Counted from the first letter of the stretch, positions 18,301-26,459 are shown. The stretch is 64,000 nucleotides of DNA from Nocardia acididurans (GCF_016741815.1 NZ_JAERRJ010000006.1:310001-374000); one strand, 5' to 3'. The notes: generated by a model not told the origin, from the letters alone. Program-made: numbers and translations.

Positions 18301-19125
18301 ACGGTCGACGGTGGTGATGCCCGCGTCGCGGAGCTGGGCGCGGGTGGCGGGGCGCATGCCGGCGACCAGCAGGAGATCGCGGCGGGATTCGAGTTCGGCG
18401 AGGCAGGACGGGCAGGTGCCGCAGGCGAGGAAGCGGCGGTCGCCCCACTGGATGGGCAGCAGCTCACCGAGTTTGGCGTCGACGATCAGCTCGAGGCGGC
18501 TGCGCCGAGCGTGGTAGATGACCGAGATGTCGGCCAGCGAGTGCGTCGTCGCCACGCCGTCCACCCACAGGCGGGCCTGGGGGGCGGGTCGGAAACCGTT
18601 GTGGCGCAGCACATCCGCTGTCGCGGCCAGGGTCAGCAGCGCGCCGACCGTGGTATGGCGGGTGGCCACCGCCGCGGTCAGGTAGTCCTGTGTCTCCGGA
18701 TCACTGTCGCGCAGCAGGTAGTCGCACCGCGCCGCGAGCATGCCGTCGAACACCACCGGTTCGGCGACCACGTCCAGGTTCGCGCGCAGGGCCTCGAGGG
18801 TCTGCTCGTGCGCGGACCGGACCGCCGCGAGCGCCTGCTCGGGTGAGGGCGCGGGCCCGGGGGCCAGCCCCGCCGCACGCCGGAACGTGACCGCCGCGGG
18901 AACTCGGATGTGGGTGAAGCCGGGGCTGTAGCGGTCGCGGAGGGCGGCGAGGTGGGTATCGACGGCCGGGCCGGGGACGTGGTTCACCGCGCCGGGAGAC
19001 GAATCCTCCACCGGCGTGACCAGTCCCAGTTCGGCATCGAGCGCGCGCAGCAGCGCGAACTCGCAGCGCGCCGCCGTAACCAGGTCACCGGTGCTGCACA
19101 CGACACGATCACCGAACAGAATCAA
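15358..19125 (-). CDS. TM0106-family RecB-like nuclease / SF1 helicase fusion, degenerate motifs
   Basis: The 1255-residue protein starts at a TTG with AGGAGGG six bases upstream. Residues 1-330 resemble the RecB-like PD-(D/E)XK region of TM0106-type proteins (MILFGDRVVCSTGDLVTAARCEFALL; IVDAK; CGTCPSC; SLVAGM-like LLLVAGMRP). A Pro/Thr-rich linker follows (about 430-560), then an RNase H-like region (VDLYPIVRAALVVG) and an SF1 helicase domain with Walker A GPPGTGKT near 886. Several motifs deviate from what I recall of the family. The DEAGQ Walker B box is ADAGR (near 993), GDPQQL is GDPAPA (near 1020), FQGQEA is FQGREA (near 1179), and the FFDxEGDP RNase H motif reads FLSVTPADP. It may be a non-catalytic paralogue. 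It stands alone. Confidence 0.85.
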   Translation of the reverse strand: MILFGDRVVCSTGDLVTAARCEFALLRALDAELGLVTPVEDSSPGAVNHVPGPAVDTHLAALRDRYSPGFTHIRVPAAVTFRRAAGLAPGPAPSPEQALAAVRSAHEQTLEALRANLDVVAEPVVFDGMLAARCDYLLRDSDPETQDYLTAAVATRHTTVGALLTLAATADVLRHNGFRPAPQARLWVDGVATTHSLADISVIYHARRSRLELIVDAKLGELLPIQWGDRRFLACGTCPSCLAELESRRDLLLVAGMRPATRAQLRDAGITTVDRLAAADATPGIPALTLATLRRQAELQLQRERTGHPAHTLTAPAALATLPAPAVGDLFLSVTPADPTADRIDRARGDLIVSICAATQRQGAETGTGDSAHRPVITSSPAEYGKTATTTPDTARTETLHPDCTPDAFGDPADAGPTALPRPVGASGQESEAGSHAPGSVSDTAGRAPEADAARSAVGVLVGTGSAVGPEVATRALGFVPEPAAHPVRGGNAVHTFVIRLDLPDARGRFDAPRWDSSVRDDSEALLEFLLQRHRERPELRVHHYRGDVRGLLSALGERYPSGEDMIAEILPATVDLYPIVRAALVVGERSYDLRQLPPNRDESDSGAESVLRLRDWLLDLASEHGVRPGRRPWFDGAFDTSPDEVEAALREFGEGGGIAPEQRCEAQTAAAFTAAVLGYHRRERQPLWWAHADRLDHPVEEWADTQGVLIADWGAVDTDWHSGSDGRMRRYLTLTGRLGTGNPPPPGTSVLTLYDRPAPGMPVAPGRRALAYATVLGCSLDANFDDVVRVVELLPGGCEPYGELPSAIAPCPPGRDVDVEEALEDIAHHLLVTLPQVPGTAVFDVLCGRAPRLLSGGALPEVRGDHAAAVTAALRDLDNSYVAVQGPPGTGKTDATARAVEKLVTRHRWRVGVVARSHAAVEHALDAVVEVGVLPELVAKADARSVASEWLGIEASKYQRFLDNAVNGCVVGGLPADFTDPERIPRDSLDLLVIADAGRFPLAEAVAVALCARNLLLVGDPAPATGHGIHPEPVHESVLGRLFGAHRTLPAEYGYFLERTWRMHPRMCGPVSRLRYDNRLRSNETVTLARELDGIPPGVRTVTVEHHGNGTESAEEAREIVRQVRTLLGLPWHTGAVTRRLHPHDILVVAPYHAQVARIRTLLSRARIEDVLVGTPDHFQGREAAVVLVSMTTSAPKDAPHGVGALLSRHWLTSAISRAMWSAVIVRSPLLTEYLPATTAELSDLAAVLQLDRV

Positions 19126-19463
19126 TCGCGGCCCTCCTGTGTCTTCCACGCCGACACCCGCACCCGCCCCGCGTCGGTGCGGGCCGAGCCGCGCAACAGC
19201 GTAGTGACTGCACGGTGGGTGGTGTGTCGTCAGGTGGGCTGGATGGGCGTGTTCCCGCAGCCCCGCCCCGCCGCACGTCAGCACGGGTGTACGGGCTGCC
19301 TTGCAGCACAACACGACTCGCGCGCCCGCGCAACGGCGCACCCCGTCCCGGCACAACCGGACCGGTGGAAATCGACCGGCCATTCCGGCGTGTCGCCACC
19401 GGAAACGTGTCGTGCGCGCTGTGGCCTCGCGAGGAGGCGCAGCGGTTTTGCGAGAATCTGCGG
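19126..19463. other. 338-bp divergent intergenic region
   Basis: This lies between the divergent nuclease/helicase gene and the alpha/beta hydrolase gene. Frames read through it in several phases, but their composition is Arg/Ala/Pro-rich with no family resemblance. No repeat, RNA or clear promoter was found. Confidence 0.4.
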
Positions 19464-20285
19464 ATGCCGTATTTCGAGGGCGCCCGCGGTCGTCTCCATT
19501 ACCGTCGGTGGCCGGTCGAGCATCCGGTGGCCGTGCTGGCGCTGCTGCCGGGAACGGGGCAGCACAGTGGGCACTATCACCGGTTCGCGCGGGCCGTGCA
19601 GCCTTCGGGGATCGAATTGTGGGCGCTGGATACCTCCGGTCACGGCCTCAGCGAGGGGAATCCCGAACAGCCGGGCGCATTGTCTGAATTGTCCGCTGAC
19701 GCACGCGCATTCCTGGAGCAGGCGCGAGCGCATGCGCCCGGTGCGCCGGTGCTGATGGGCCACTCGCTCGGCGCGGCAACCGCTCTCGCGGTCCTTGCCT
19801 CCGAACGCCGGCCGCCGTGTTCGGCCCTGATCCTCTGCGGCACCCCGAAAGCAGTCCTCGAAGGTCGGCCGCCGAGCTCCGCACGCGGCGCGGAACCGAA
19901 CCGCACACGAGCGGCAGGCGGTTCCGCGGGATCATCGGAGCCGGTCGGCGGCAGCGCCCGGTCCGTGGCCGCCGCGTCCGCATCCGGCAGCGCCCGGTCC
20001 GTGGCCGCCGCGTCCGCATCCGGCAGCGCCCGCTCCGTGGCCGCCGCATCCGCATACGGTGGCGGCGATGCCGTTTCGGGTCCGGCGCTACCGCCGGGAC
20101 TTCCGGTCCTGATCGTGCACGGCGTCGACGATCGGCGCGCCCCGGTCGATCCGGTGCGGGAGTGGGCGGGCGCGCACGGGGCAGAGTTCCGCGCGTACGC
20201 CGACGCGGGACACGACCTGCTGCACGAGCCGGTGCACGCGCAGGTGTCGGCGGATATCGCGGACTGGGTGCTGGCTCGCGGCTGA
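19464..20285 (+). CDS. Alpha/beta hydrolase, monoacylglycerol lipase-like, with internal repeat
   Basis: This 273-residue hydrolase has a lipase-type core: LLPGTGQHSGHYHRFARAV with the oxyanion-hole HG-like turn, GHSLGAA with nucleophile Ser101, VHGVDDRRAP holding the acid Asp, and AYADAGHDLLHEP with the catalytic His. Such enzymes are monoglyceride lipases or lysophospholipases. Where a lid would be expected (about residues 163-198) there are three copies of a 12-residue Gly/Ser/Ala unit encoded by a 36-bp tandem repeat. The insertion may replace or extend the lid. The ATG at 19464 is chosen; the frame continues upstream without coding character. Confidence 0.87.
   Translation: MPYFEGARGRLHYRRWPVEHPVAVLALLPGTGQHSGHYHRFARAVQPSGIELWALDTSGHGLSEGNPEQPGALSELSADARAFLEQARAHAPGAPVLMGHSLGAATALAVLASERRPPCSALILCGTPKAVLEGRPPSSARGAEPNRTRAAGGSAGSSEPVGGSARSVAAASASGSARSVAAASASGSARSVAAASAYGGGDAVSGPALPPGLPVLIVHGVDDRRAPVDPVREWAGAHGAEFRAYADAGHDLLHEPVHAQVSADIADWVLARG
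19950..20057 (+). repeat. 36-bp tandem repeat, three copies, inside the hydrolase gene
   Basis: Three in-frame units at 19950-19985, 19986-20021 and 20022-20057 encode GSARSVAAASAS, the third ending in AY. The copies are almost identical at the DNA level, which suggests recent slippage expansion. As a multiple of three, copy number can vary without frameshift. Confidence 0.9.
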
Positions 20286-20330
20286 TCTCGGCCGTTTCTG
20301 TGGAACCACGCGGGGCGGCAAGCGTTTACG

Positions 20331-20873
20331 GTGAACGGCGTGCCACTCTACGAATTCGAAGGCAAGCGGCCCACGGTGGATCCGACCGCGTTCGTCGCGC
20401 CCACGGCGACGCTCATCGGGGATGTGCGGGTCGAGGCGGGCGCGTCCATCTGGTGCGGCGCGGTACTGCGCGCCGACCTCGCGCCGATCATCGTGCGGGA
20501 GCGGGCGAACGTGCAGGACAACGCGGTGATCCATGTGCCGCCGGATGTTCCGGTGGAGATCGGTCCGGGCGCGACCATCGCGCACGGGGTGATCTTCCAC
20601 GGGGCCACGCTCGGGGCGGAATCGATTGTCGGGAACGGGTCGACCGTGCTGGATATGGCGCGCATCGGCGCGGGCTCCATGATCGCCGCGCACTCGCTGG
20701 TGTCACCGGGCACCCAGATCCCCGACGGCGTGCTGGCCGCCGGTTCCCCCGCCGAGGTGAAGCGACCCATCGCGGGCACGCAGGCCGAAGGCTGGGTGAA
20801 ACTCAACCCCTCCTACTACGCGGAACTCGCGCAGCGCCACCGCAAGGGCCTCACCGAAATCGCCGAGGACTGA
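20331..20873 (+). CDS. Gamma carbonic anhydrase / YrdA-like hexapeptide-repeat protein
   Basis: This 180-residue left-handed beta-helix protein has hexapeptide repeats (VAPTATLIGDVRVEAGASIWCGAVLRAD) and the three His ligands expected of gamma-class carbonic anhydrase-like proteins: NVQDNAVIHV, then ATIAHGVIFHGATLG. Members form trimers with metal bound between subunits; many bacterial YrdA/PaaY-like proteins have little CO2 hydration activity or act as thioesterases. GTG starts at 20331 or 20340 are possible. It follows the hydrolase by 45 bp in the same direction and may be co-transcribed. Confidence 0.9.
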   Translation: MNGVPLYEFEGKRPTVDPTAFVAPTATLIGDVRVEAGASIWCGAVLRADLAPIIVRERANVQDNAVIHVPPDVPVEIGPGATIAHGVIFHGATLGAESIVGNGSTVLDMARIGAGSMIAAHSLVSPGTQIPDGVLAAGSPAEVKRPIAGTQAEGWVKLNPSYYAELAQRHRKGLTEIAED

Positions 20874-20970
20874 GCGCCTCCTGCCCGACGCAACGGGGAG
20901 GGCCCCGCGCGTGAATCGCGTGCGCCTGCCGACGCGTCGTGGCGAGGGCAGTGCCCTGCCCTGCCCTGGC

Positions 20971-21098
20971 GTCAGTGCCCTGCCGTCGAGCCTGCGCGGT
21001 ACGGGGGCATGCCGTCAACGCCCCTGCCGTCGAGCCTGCGCGGTACGGGGGCGTGCCGTCAGTGCCCTGCCGTCGAGCCTGTGCGGCACAGCTCACGG
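20971..21098. repeat. Intergenic minisatellite (VNTR-like), 43-44 bp unit, about three copies
   Basis: Units begin at 20971, 21014 and 21058. The core TGCCGTCGAGCCTGCGCGGT is identical in the first two and lightly diverged in the third. The last copy runs into the 3' end of the phosphoribosyltransferase gene. The period and intergenic position resemble mycobacterial MIRU-VNTR loci. Confidence 0.85.
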
Positions 21099-21737
21099 CC
21101 CGTCGCCGCGCCCGGCGTAGAGCAGCTCCACCACCTCCTCATCGGTGAGCTGGTGGAAATCGCGGTAGGCCCCGCCCACCCCGCCGAGGAAGCGGGGGAC
21201 CAGCGGGCAGCGCACCTCGTCGGCCAGCGCCCGGATGCGTTGCAGCGCTTCGGCGGAGGACACCGGGACCGCCACCACCACGCGGCGCGGTTCGTGCAGG
21301 CGCGCGATCTCGCAGGCGGCGGCGACGGTGGCCCCGGTGGCCATGCCGTCGTCGACGATCACGGCGGTGCGGTCCTTGAGCGGGAAAGCCGGTGCGGCGG
21401 AACGCAATACCTGCCGTCGCCGTTCGAGTTCGGCGCGCTCGAGCTCTTCGATGGCGGCTATCTGGTCCGGCGTCACCCCGGTGTGCTCGACGACATCGTC
21501 GTTGAGCACCCGCACCCCGTCCTCGCCGATGGCCCCCATGGCGAGCTCCGGCTGCCACGGCACCCCGAGCTTGCGAACCAGCATGATGTCGAGCTCCCCG
21601 CCGATGACCTCCCGCACCGCCACCGCCACCGGCACCCCGCCGCGCGGCAGTCCGAGCACCAGTGGATCCGCCGCGCGCAAATGCTCGAGCACCCCGCCCA
21701 GCGCCCGACCGGCAGCCCCCCGATCCGGGTAGATCAT
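21093..21737 (-). CDS. Phosphoribosyltransferase-fold protein
   Basis: This 214-residue type I PRTase has the PRPP-binding motif VIVDDGMATGAT at residues 126-137 and the flexible-loop region LPRGGVPVAVAVREVIGGELD near residue 30. It resembles the family found in mycobacteria as Rv0571c and as the N-terminal part of Rv2030c, a dormancy-associated group. The base or substrate is not known, and such proteins are sometimes fused to hydrolase domains; here it stands alone. The ATG at 21737 is clear. Confidence 0.85.
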   Translation of the reverse strand: MIYPDRGAAGRALGGVLEHLRAADPLVLGLPRGGVPVAVAVREVIGGELDIMLVRKLGVPWQPELAMGAIGEDGVRVLNDDVVEHTGVTPDQIAAIEELERAELERRRQVLRSAAPAFPLKDRTAVIVDDGMATGATVAAACEIARLHEPRRVVVAVPVSSAEALQRIRALADEVRCPLVPRFLGGVGGAYRDFHQLTDEEVVELLYAGRGDGP

Positions 21738-21850
21738 TGCTGTTCAGTTTAGTTGCGTTGCCGCCGACAGGCCCAGCGCGCCCGCGGCGCGATTATGAAA
21801 ACACCGAGTGACGGCCACGAAAAGCCTGCCCCGACCCGGACACGCGGAGC

Positions 21851-22810
21851 TCACTCCGGTCGAATCTCGTACCGCCGCAGTGACAGGCTCGGGTTGACCG
21901 CGCGGATCTCCGCCAGATGTGCGAGATCGATTCGGGCCGTGGCGATTCCGGGCTGATCGCCGAGTTCGGCCAGGACCGCGCCGTTCGGGCCGACGATCAT
22001 GGATGCCCCCGACCCGCGCGGCATGGCCTGGTCGGATGCCGCCACGTACATGGTGTTCTCGATGGCGCGGGCACGCAGCAGCGTCGTCCACTGGTCGACC
22101 TTGCCCGGTCCGGGAATCCACTGCGCGGGCAGCAGCAGCACCTGCGCCCCGGAGGCGGCGACGCGCCGGATGCCCTCGGGGAAGCGCAGATCGAAGCAGG
22201 TCTGCATGCCGAAGGTCACACCGTCCACGGTGAAGGTCTGCGGCGGGTCGAGCGGTCCCGGCAGCACCACATCGGATTCGAGGAAGCCGAACGCGTCGTA
22301 CAGGTGCGCCTTGCGGTAGACGGCCGCGAACTCGGCGGTCGGGGAGGCCGCGACCAGCGTGTTGTAGATGCGGTCGGCCGGATGGTCCCCGCCGGGCGCC
22401 TCGGCCACCCCCGCTACCAGATGCACCCCGAACTCGGCCGCGATCCCGCGCAGCCCGCTCACGAACGGCCCGGTCAACGGTTCGGCGATCTTCACCACCC
22501 GCTCATCCAGCCGCGTCACCGAGTACATCGAATACTCCGGCGCGACAACGATTTTCGCGCCCAGCTCACTGGCGGCCCGCACCTCCTCGCGCAGCCCGGC
22601 CAGATTGGCCGCCACATCGGTGCCGGGCGCGAACTGCACCACCGCGATATCGACCGCGCCCGCGGCCGCGACATCGGCCTCGCTCTGGGCGACGGCGGCC
22701 GTCTCCTGCGCGGGCGGGGCGGAGACCGTGCCCGCACTGCCCGGCTCGGCGGCGGCGATGGTGCCGGTCACGTAGTTGCGGACCGGTGCGGCTTCGTTGT
22801 TCGGGTGCAC
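21851..22810 (-). CDS. Nitrilase-superfamily carbon-nitrogen hydrolase
   Basis: This 319-residue protein has the nitrilase catalytic set: Glu92 (APEYSMY), Lys167 (YRKAHLYD) and Cys205 (QTCFDLRFPE). It resembles mycobacterial Rv0480c and Nit1/Nit2-type omega-amidases, which act on small amides, possibly damaged metabolites such as deaminated glutathione-like compounds. The first 50 residues are Ala-rich and unlike the family; no in-frame start exists nearer the core, so the extension may be real. The GTG start lies 87 bp from the divergent DEAD-box helicase gene. Confidence 0.88.
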   Translation of the reverse strand: MHPNNEAAPVRNYVTGTIAAAEPGSAGTVSAPPAQETAAVAQSEADVAAAGAVDIAVVQFAPGTDVAANLAGLREEVRAASELGAKIVVAPEYSMYSVTRLDERVVKIAEPLTGPFVSGLRGIAAEFGVHLVAGVAEAPGGDHPADRIYNTLVAASPTAEFAAVYRKAHLYDAFGFLESDVVLPGPLDPPQTFTVDGVTFGMQTCFDLRFPEGIRRVAASGAQVLLLPAQWIPGPGKVDQWTTLLRARAIENTMYVAASDQAMPRGSGASMIVGPNGAVLAELGDQPGIATARIDLAHLAEIRAVNPSLSLRRYEIRPE

Positions 22811-22897
22811 TGGTCCAGGGTATTTGTTCGGACGCCCCCGCGGGTCTGGGTGAGGCGGGGCGGGTTGGGCAAACAGCTGCTAGTAAACTCCTGGTCA

Positions 22898-24703
22898 ATG
22901 AGCACCTCACCGGCCGACAGCGTTCCCAGCGACGACGAGAGGGACGTGAACGGCCCGTCCTTCGCCGATCTCGGCATCGATGACCGCATTTTGCGGGCCA
23001 TCGCCGATGTCGGCTACGAATCGCCGTCGCCCATTCAGGCGGCGACGATTCCGCCGTTGCTCGACGGCGCGGACGTGGTGGGGCTGGCCCAGACCGGTAC
23101 CGGCAAGACCGCGGCTTTCGCGATCCCGATCCTCATGGGTCTGCAAGGGTCCGGCAAACAGCCGCAGGCGCTGGTCCTCGCTCCCACCCGTGAGCTGGCC
23201 ATTCAGGTGGCCGAGGCGTTCCAGAAGTACTCGGTGCACATGCCCGGCGTGCACGTGCTGCCGATCTACGGCGGCCAGAACTACGCGGTGCAGCTCAATG
23301 GCCTCAAGCGCGGTGCGCAGGTGGTCGTGGGCACGCCCGGACGTGTGATCGATCACCTCGAGCGCGGCACGCTGGATCTGACGCAGCTGCGCTATCTCGT
23401 CCTGGACGAGGCCGACGAGATGCTGAAGATGGGCTTCCAGGAGGACGTCGAGCGCATCCTGCGCGACACTCCGGAGGACAAGCAGGTGGCGCTGTTCTCG
23501 GCCACCATGCCGCCGGTGATCCGCAAGATCTCCAAGCAGTACCTGAAGGATCCGACGGAGATCACCGTCAAGGCGAAGACGTCGACGAACACCAACATCA
23601 CCCAGCGCTGGGTGCTGGTGTCGTATCAGCGCAAGCTGGACGCGCTGACCCGCATCCTCGAGGTCGAATCCTTCGAGGCCATGATCATCTTCGTGCGCAC
23701 CAAGCAGGCCACCGAGGAGCTGGCCGAAAAGCTGCGCGCGCGTGGGTATTCCGCGGCCGCCATCAACGGCGACATCGCGCAGGCGCAGCGTGAGCGCACC
23801 ATCGGGCAGCTGAAGTCGGGCGTGCTCGACATCCTGGTGGCGACCGACGTGGCGGCGCGCGGCCTGGACGTGGACCGCATCTCGCACGTGGTCAACTACG
23901 ACATCCCGCACGACACCGAGTCCTATGTGCACCGCATCGGCCGCACCGGCCGCGCGGGCCGCTCCGGTGAGGCGCTGCTGTTCGTGGCCCCGCGCGAGCG
24001 CCGGCTGCTCGACGCCATCGAGCGCGCCACCCGCCAGCAGGTCACCGAGATGCAGCTGCCCAGCGTCGAGGACGTGAACGCGCAGCGCGTGCAGAAGTTC
24101 GGTGACACCATCACCGAGAACCTGGCCTCGGCCAATCTGCCGCTGTTCCGCAAGCTGATCGAGGACTACGAGCGCGAGCACAACATCCCGCTCGTGGATA
24201 TCGCGGCCGCCCTGGCCGTCGGTTCCTACGACGGCGACAACTTCTTCATGGAGCCCGATCCGGAGCCCGCGCCCCGCCGCGACCGCGATCGTGACCGCGG
24301 CCCCCGCGACTTCGACGACCGTGGACCGCGTGAACGCCGCGAGGGCCCCAGCCGTCACCGCCAGACCGGCGCGGAACTGGCCACCTACCGCATCGCGGTC
24401 GGCAAGCGCCACAAGGTCGCTCCCGGCGCGATCGTCGGCGCCATCGCCAACGAGGGCGGCCTGCGCCGCAGCGACTTCGGCCACATCAGCATCCGCCCCG
24501 ACCACAGCCTGGTCGAACTACCCGCGGACCTGTCGGACGAAACGCTGAATGCCTTGAGCCGCACCCGGATCAGCGGTCAGCTCATCCAGCTCCAGCTCGA
24601 TCAGGGCCCGCCCGGATTCCGTTCCGGTACGGGTGGCCGCAACCCGCGCCGCGACTCCCGCAGCGAGAAGCCGCGCTACGAACGCCGCAAGCCGCGCGCG
24701 TAG
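22898..24703 (+). CDS. deaD: DEAD-box ATP-dependent RNA helicase (DeaD/CsdA type)
   Basis: This 601-residue RNA helicase has the Q motif (YESPSPIQAATIP), Walker A AQTGTGKT at 64-71, VLDEADEM, SATMPP, and motif VI HRIGRTGRAGR. The C-terminus has an acidic/Arg-rich linker (RRDRDRDRGPRDFDDRGPRERRE) and a DbpA-like RNA-binding domain (TYRIAVGKRHKVAPGAIVGAIANEGGLRR), ending in a basic tail. Proteins of this layout help ribosome assembly and RNA decay in the cold. The ATG at 22898 is chosen; its ribosome site is weak. A strong terminator follows. Confidence 0.95.
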   Translation: MSTSPADSVPSDDERDVNGPSFADLGIDDRILRAIADVGYESPSPIQAATIPPLLDGADVVGLAQTGTGKTAAFAIPILMGLQGSGKQPQALVLAPTRELAIQVAEAFQKYSVHMPGVHVLPIYGGQNYAVQLNGLKRGAQVVVGTPGRVIDHLERGTLDLTQLRYLVLDEADEMLKMGFQEDVERILRDTPEDKQVALFSATMPPVIRKISKQYLKDPTEITVKAKTSTNTNITQRWVLVSYQRKLDALTRILEVESFEAMIIFVRTKQATEELAEKLRARGYSAAAINGDIAQAQRERTIGQLKSGVLDILVATDVAARGLDVDRISHVVNYDIPHDTESYVHRIGRTGRAGRSGEALLFVAPRERRLLDAIERATRQQVTEMQLPSVEDVNAQRVQKFGDTITENLASANLPLFRKLIEDYEREHNIPLVDIAAALAVGSYDGDNFFMEPDPEPAPRRDRDRDRGPRDFDDRGPRERREGPSRHRQTGAELATYRIAVGKRHKVAPGAIVGAIANEGGLRRSDFGHISIRPDHSLVELPADLSDETLNALSRTRISGQLIQLQLDQGPPGFRSGTGGRNPRRDSRSEKPRYERRKPRA

Positions 24704-24713
24704 CAGTAGATAA

Positions 24714-24751
24714 CGAGAATGGCCGAAGCCCAAGGGCTTCGGCCATTCTCG
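24714..24751 (+). terminator. Perfect 18-bp stem terminator after deaD
   Basis: An 18-bp perfect inverted repeat (24714-24731 and 24734-24751) with a two-base AA centre starts 11 bases after the deaD stop. No T run follows, as is common in actinobacteria. The stem sequence includes GGCCGAAGCCC. Confidence 0.9.
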
Positions 24752-24807
24752 TATGCGGGGTGAGGTGGATGCCACCCGCGCCTGCGGGCGGGTGTGGTGC
24801 GCTGCCA

Positions 24808-24830
24808 GGGGGTTCGGGGGCGAAGCCCCC
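24808..24830. repeat. Dispersed GC hairpin repeat, copy 1
   Basis: GGTTCGGGGGCGAAGCCCCC forms a tight hairpin (GGGGGC, loop GAA, GCCCCC). The same core occurs in reverse orientation at 35365-35387. Both lie between genes. Confidence 0.75.
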
Positions 24831-24866
24831 GAGAGCTTCTCCTGAGAGTGCGGAGAGCGGCAGAAT

Positions 24867-25709
24867 GTGGCGATGCGAGTGGAGATTACCGCCGATGCGG
24901 CGCGGTTCCTGCAGCTGGTGACTCCGGCGCTGGAGCGGGATCCGTTGCATCACACGGTGATTGCCACCGTGGTGAGCAGGCTGGCCGGTGCGTCGGCGGG
25001 GTCGGATTCGCGATTTCGGTATGCGACCGCGCACAACGGGAATGGGACGGTCGCCGGTTTCGCCATGTACGCGGGGCCGGGGATCTATCTCGGAACCGTT
25101 CCGGGAGAGGCTGTTCGGGAGCTGGCGCGGGCGCTGGCCGAGGAGATTCCGGACGCAGGCGCCGTGGAGGGCGCGATTCCGGATTCACTGGCGTTCGCCG
25201 AGCAGTGGACTGCCGTGTCCGGGGAGCGTGCGCGCCGCAGCAAGGGCAGCCGGTTGTATCGGCTGGGCGGGCTGCGGATTCCCGAGATTCCCGGATACAG
25301 CAGGCCCGCAACGGAATCCGATATCGAGGCGTGTACGCGGTGGAACGCGGACATGGACGCGGAGTCCGCGGGCGCGCTCGACGAATCGGGTGTGCGCGCC
25401 CGGATCGCCGTCGGCGCCCTGCGGCTGTGGATCGACGGCGAGCGCCCGGTGTCGATGGCCGGACATCATCCGCGGGCTTTCGGCTGGAGCCGTATCGGCC
25501 CGGTGTACACCCCGCCCGCCGATCGCGGACACGGCTACGCCGGCGCTGCCACGGCGGACCTGGCACAGCGGTTGCGCGCCAGCGGTTCCCAGGTCTGCCT
25601 GTTCACCGATCCCGCGAACCCCACCTCGAACAAGATCTACCGCAGCATCGGTTTCGAAGCCGTCCGCGAGTACGAGCGCTACGAATTCACCGACCCCGCG
25701 GCGGGGTGA
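24867..25709 (+). CDS. GNAT-family N-acetyltransferase
   Basis: This 280-residue protein (GTG at 24867, or ATG at 24873) has a divergent N-terminal half and a C-terminal GNAT domain with motif A VYTPPADRGHGYAGAATADLAQRL, whose R-G-H-G-Y binds the acetyl-CoA pyrophosphate, followed by CLFTDPANPTSNKIYRSIGFEAVREYERYEF. The two-domain size is typical of actinobacterial tandem GNAT proteins of unknown substrate. It ends back to back with the secreted protein gene. Confidence 0.9.
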   Translation: MAMRVEITADAARFLQLVTPALERDPLHHTVIATVVSRLAGASAGSDSRFRYATAHNGNGTVAGFAMYAGPGIYLGTVPGEAVRELARALAEEIPDAGAVEGAIPDSLAFAEQWTAVSGERARRSKGSRLYRLGGLRIPEIPGYSRPATESDIEACTRWNADMDAESAGALDESGVRARIAVGALRLWIDGERPVSMAGHHPRAFGWSRIGPVYTPPADRGHGYAGAATADLAQRLRASGSQVCLFTDPANPTSNKIYRSIGFEAVREYERYEFTDPAAG

Positions 25710-26459
25710 TCAGAGGGCGGGCGCGCCGCCCGAGCCGGTGTCGGCGCCGCCGTTGGGTGCGGCGGGCGTCCCGCCCGACCCCGTCTCCCCGGTTCCGTTG
25801 GGCACGGCCGGATCTGTGCTGGGCGCGGGAGCCTTCGGCAGGTCGGGCACGGTGAACAGTCCGACGGTCGGGAACACCACGCAGCGCGCGGCCGGGTAGT
25901 CGATGGTGCCCCACAGCGAGGCCACGACCGTGCCCGGCCCGGAGTCCACCGTCTTGGCGAGTGCGGGCAGGTTGTACTCGGTCATCTCGTCCAGCGCGTT
26001 GATCCCACTGCGGCCGTTGGCCACATTGAGCCACGCCACGCTCAGCCCCGAGGCGAGCGGCATACCGGAATGGGCCGGGGTGGCCTGGAATCGGAGCGTT
26101 CCCGGCGGCCCGGCGAGCCCGGTGTCCGGCCCGTCGACGCCCGCGACGGCGGAGGCCACGGTCATGGTGAACGGCATATTGCTGCCGCATCCGATGGTCG
26201 GGGCGCTGTAGCCGAACGGCGTGAAGGTGATGTTGTTCAGTCGCGCCGCGGTGACCAGCTGTGCGGCCTTGACGGTGGCGTTCACCCCCGCCTGCGCCTC
26301 GGCGTTCTCGCCCGCGGCGATGGTCAGCGCCTCGGTCGCGGTTTCGAGTGGCGTCGTGGGTTCGGCCCCGGCGGGTCCGGACGCGATGCTCAGCGCGGCC
26401 GCGGTGACGGCGAGAGCCGCCGCGGACGCGGCCCGGCGACGGAGGGTGCTGCCGTTCAC
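25710..26459 (-). CDS. Secreted protein with signal peptide, unknown function
   Basis: The GTG at 26459 has AAGGAG nine bases upstream and begins a Sec signal: a basic TLRRR region, a hydrophobic Ala-rich core (AASAAALAVTAAALSIA), and a likely cleavage site after GPAGA. The mature part of about 220 residues has a beta-rich central region (NNITFTPFGYSAPTIGCGSNMPFTMTVAS), two Cys that may form a disulfide (GCGSN and AARCVVFPT), and a low-complexity tail with two copies of a GTGETGSGG/GGADTGSGG-like unit. I do not recognise a family. It is divergent from the FadE operon. Confidence 0.85.
   Translation of the reverse strand: MNGSTLRRRAASAAALAVTAAALSIASGPAGAEPTTPLETATEALTIAAGENAEAQAGVNATVKAAQLVTAARLNNITFTPFGYSAPTIGCGSNMPFTMTVASAVAGVDGPDTGLAGPPGTLRFQATPAHSGMPLASGLSVAWLNVANGRSGINALDEMTEYNLPALAKTVDSGPGTVVASLWGTIDYPAARCVVFPTVGLFTVPDLPKAPAPSTDPAVPNGTGETGSGGTPAAPNGGADTGSGGAPAL

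Noticed and set aside
20971..21098. Possible CRISPR array or attachment site
   Set aside because: The copies abut with no spacers, and no integrase or cas gene is nearby; a minisatellite explains it.
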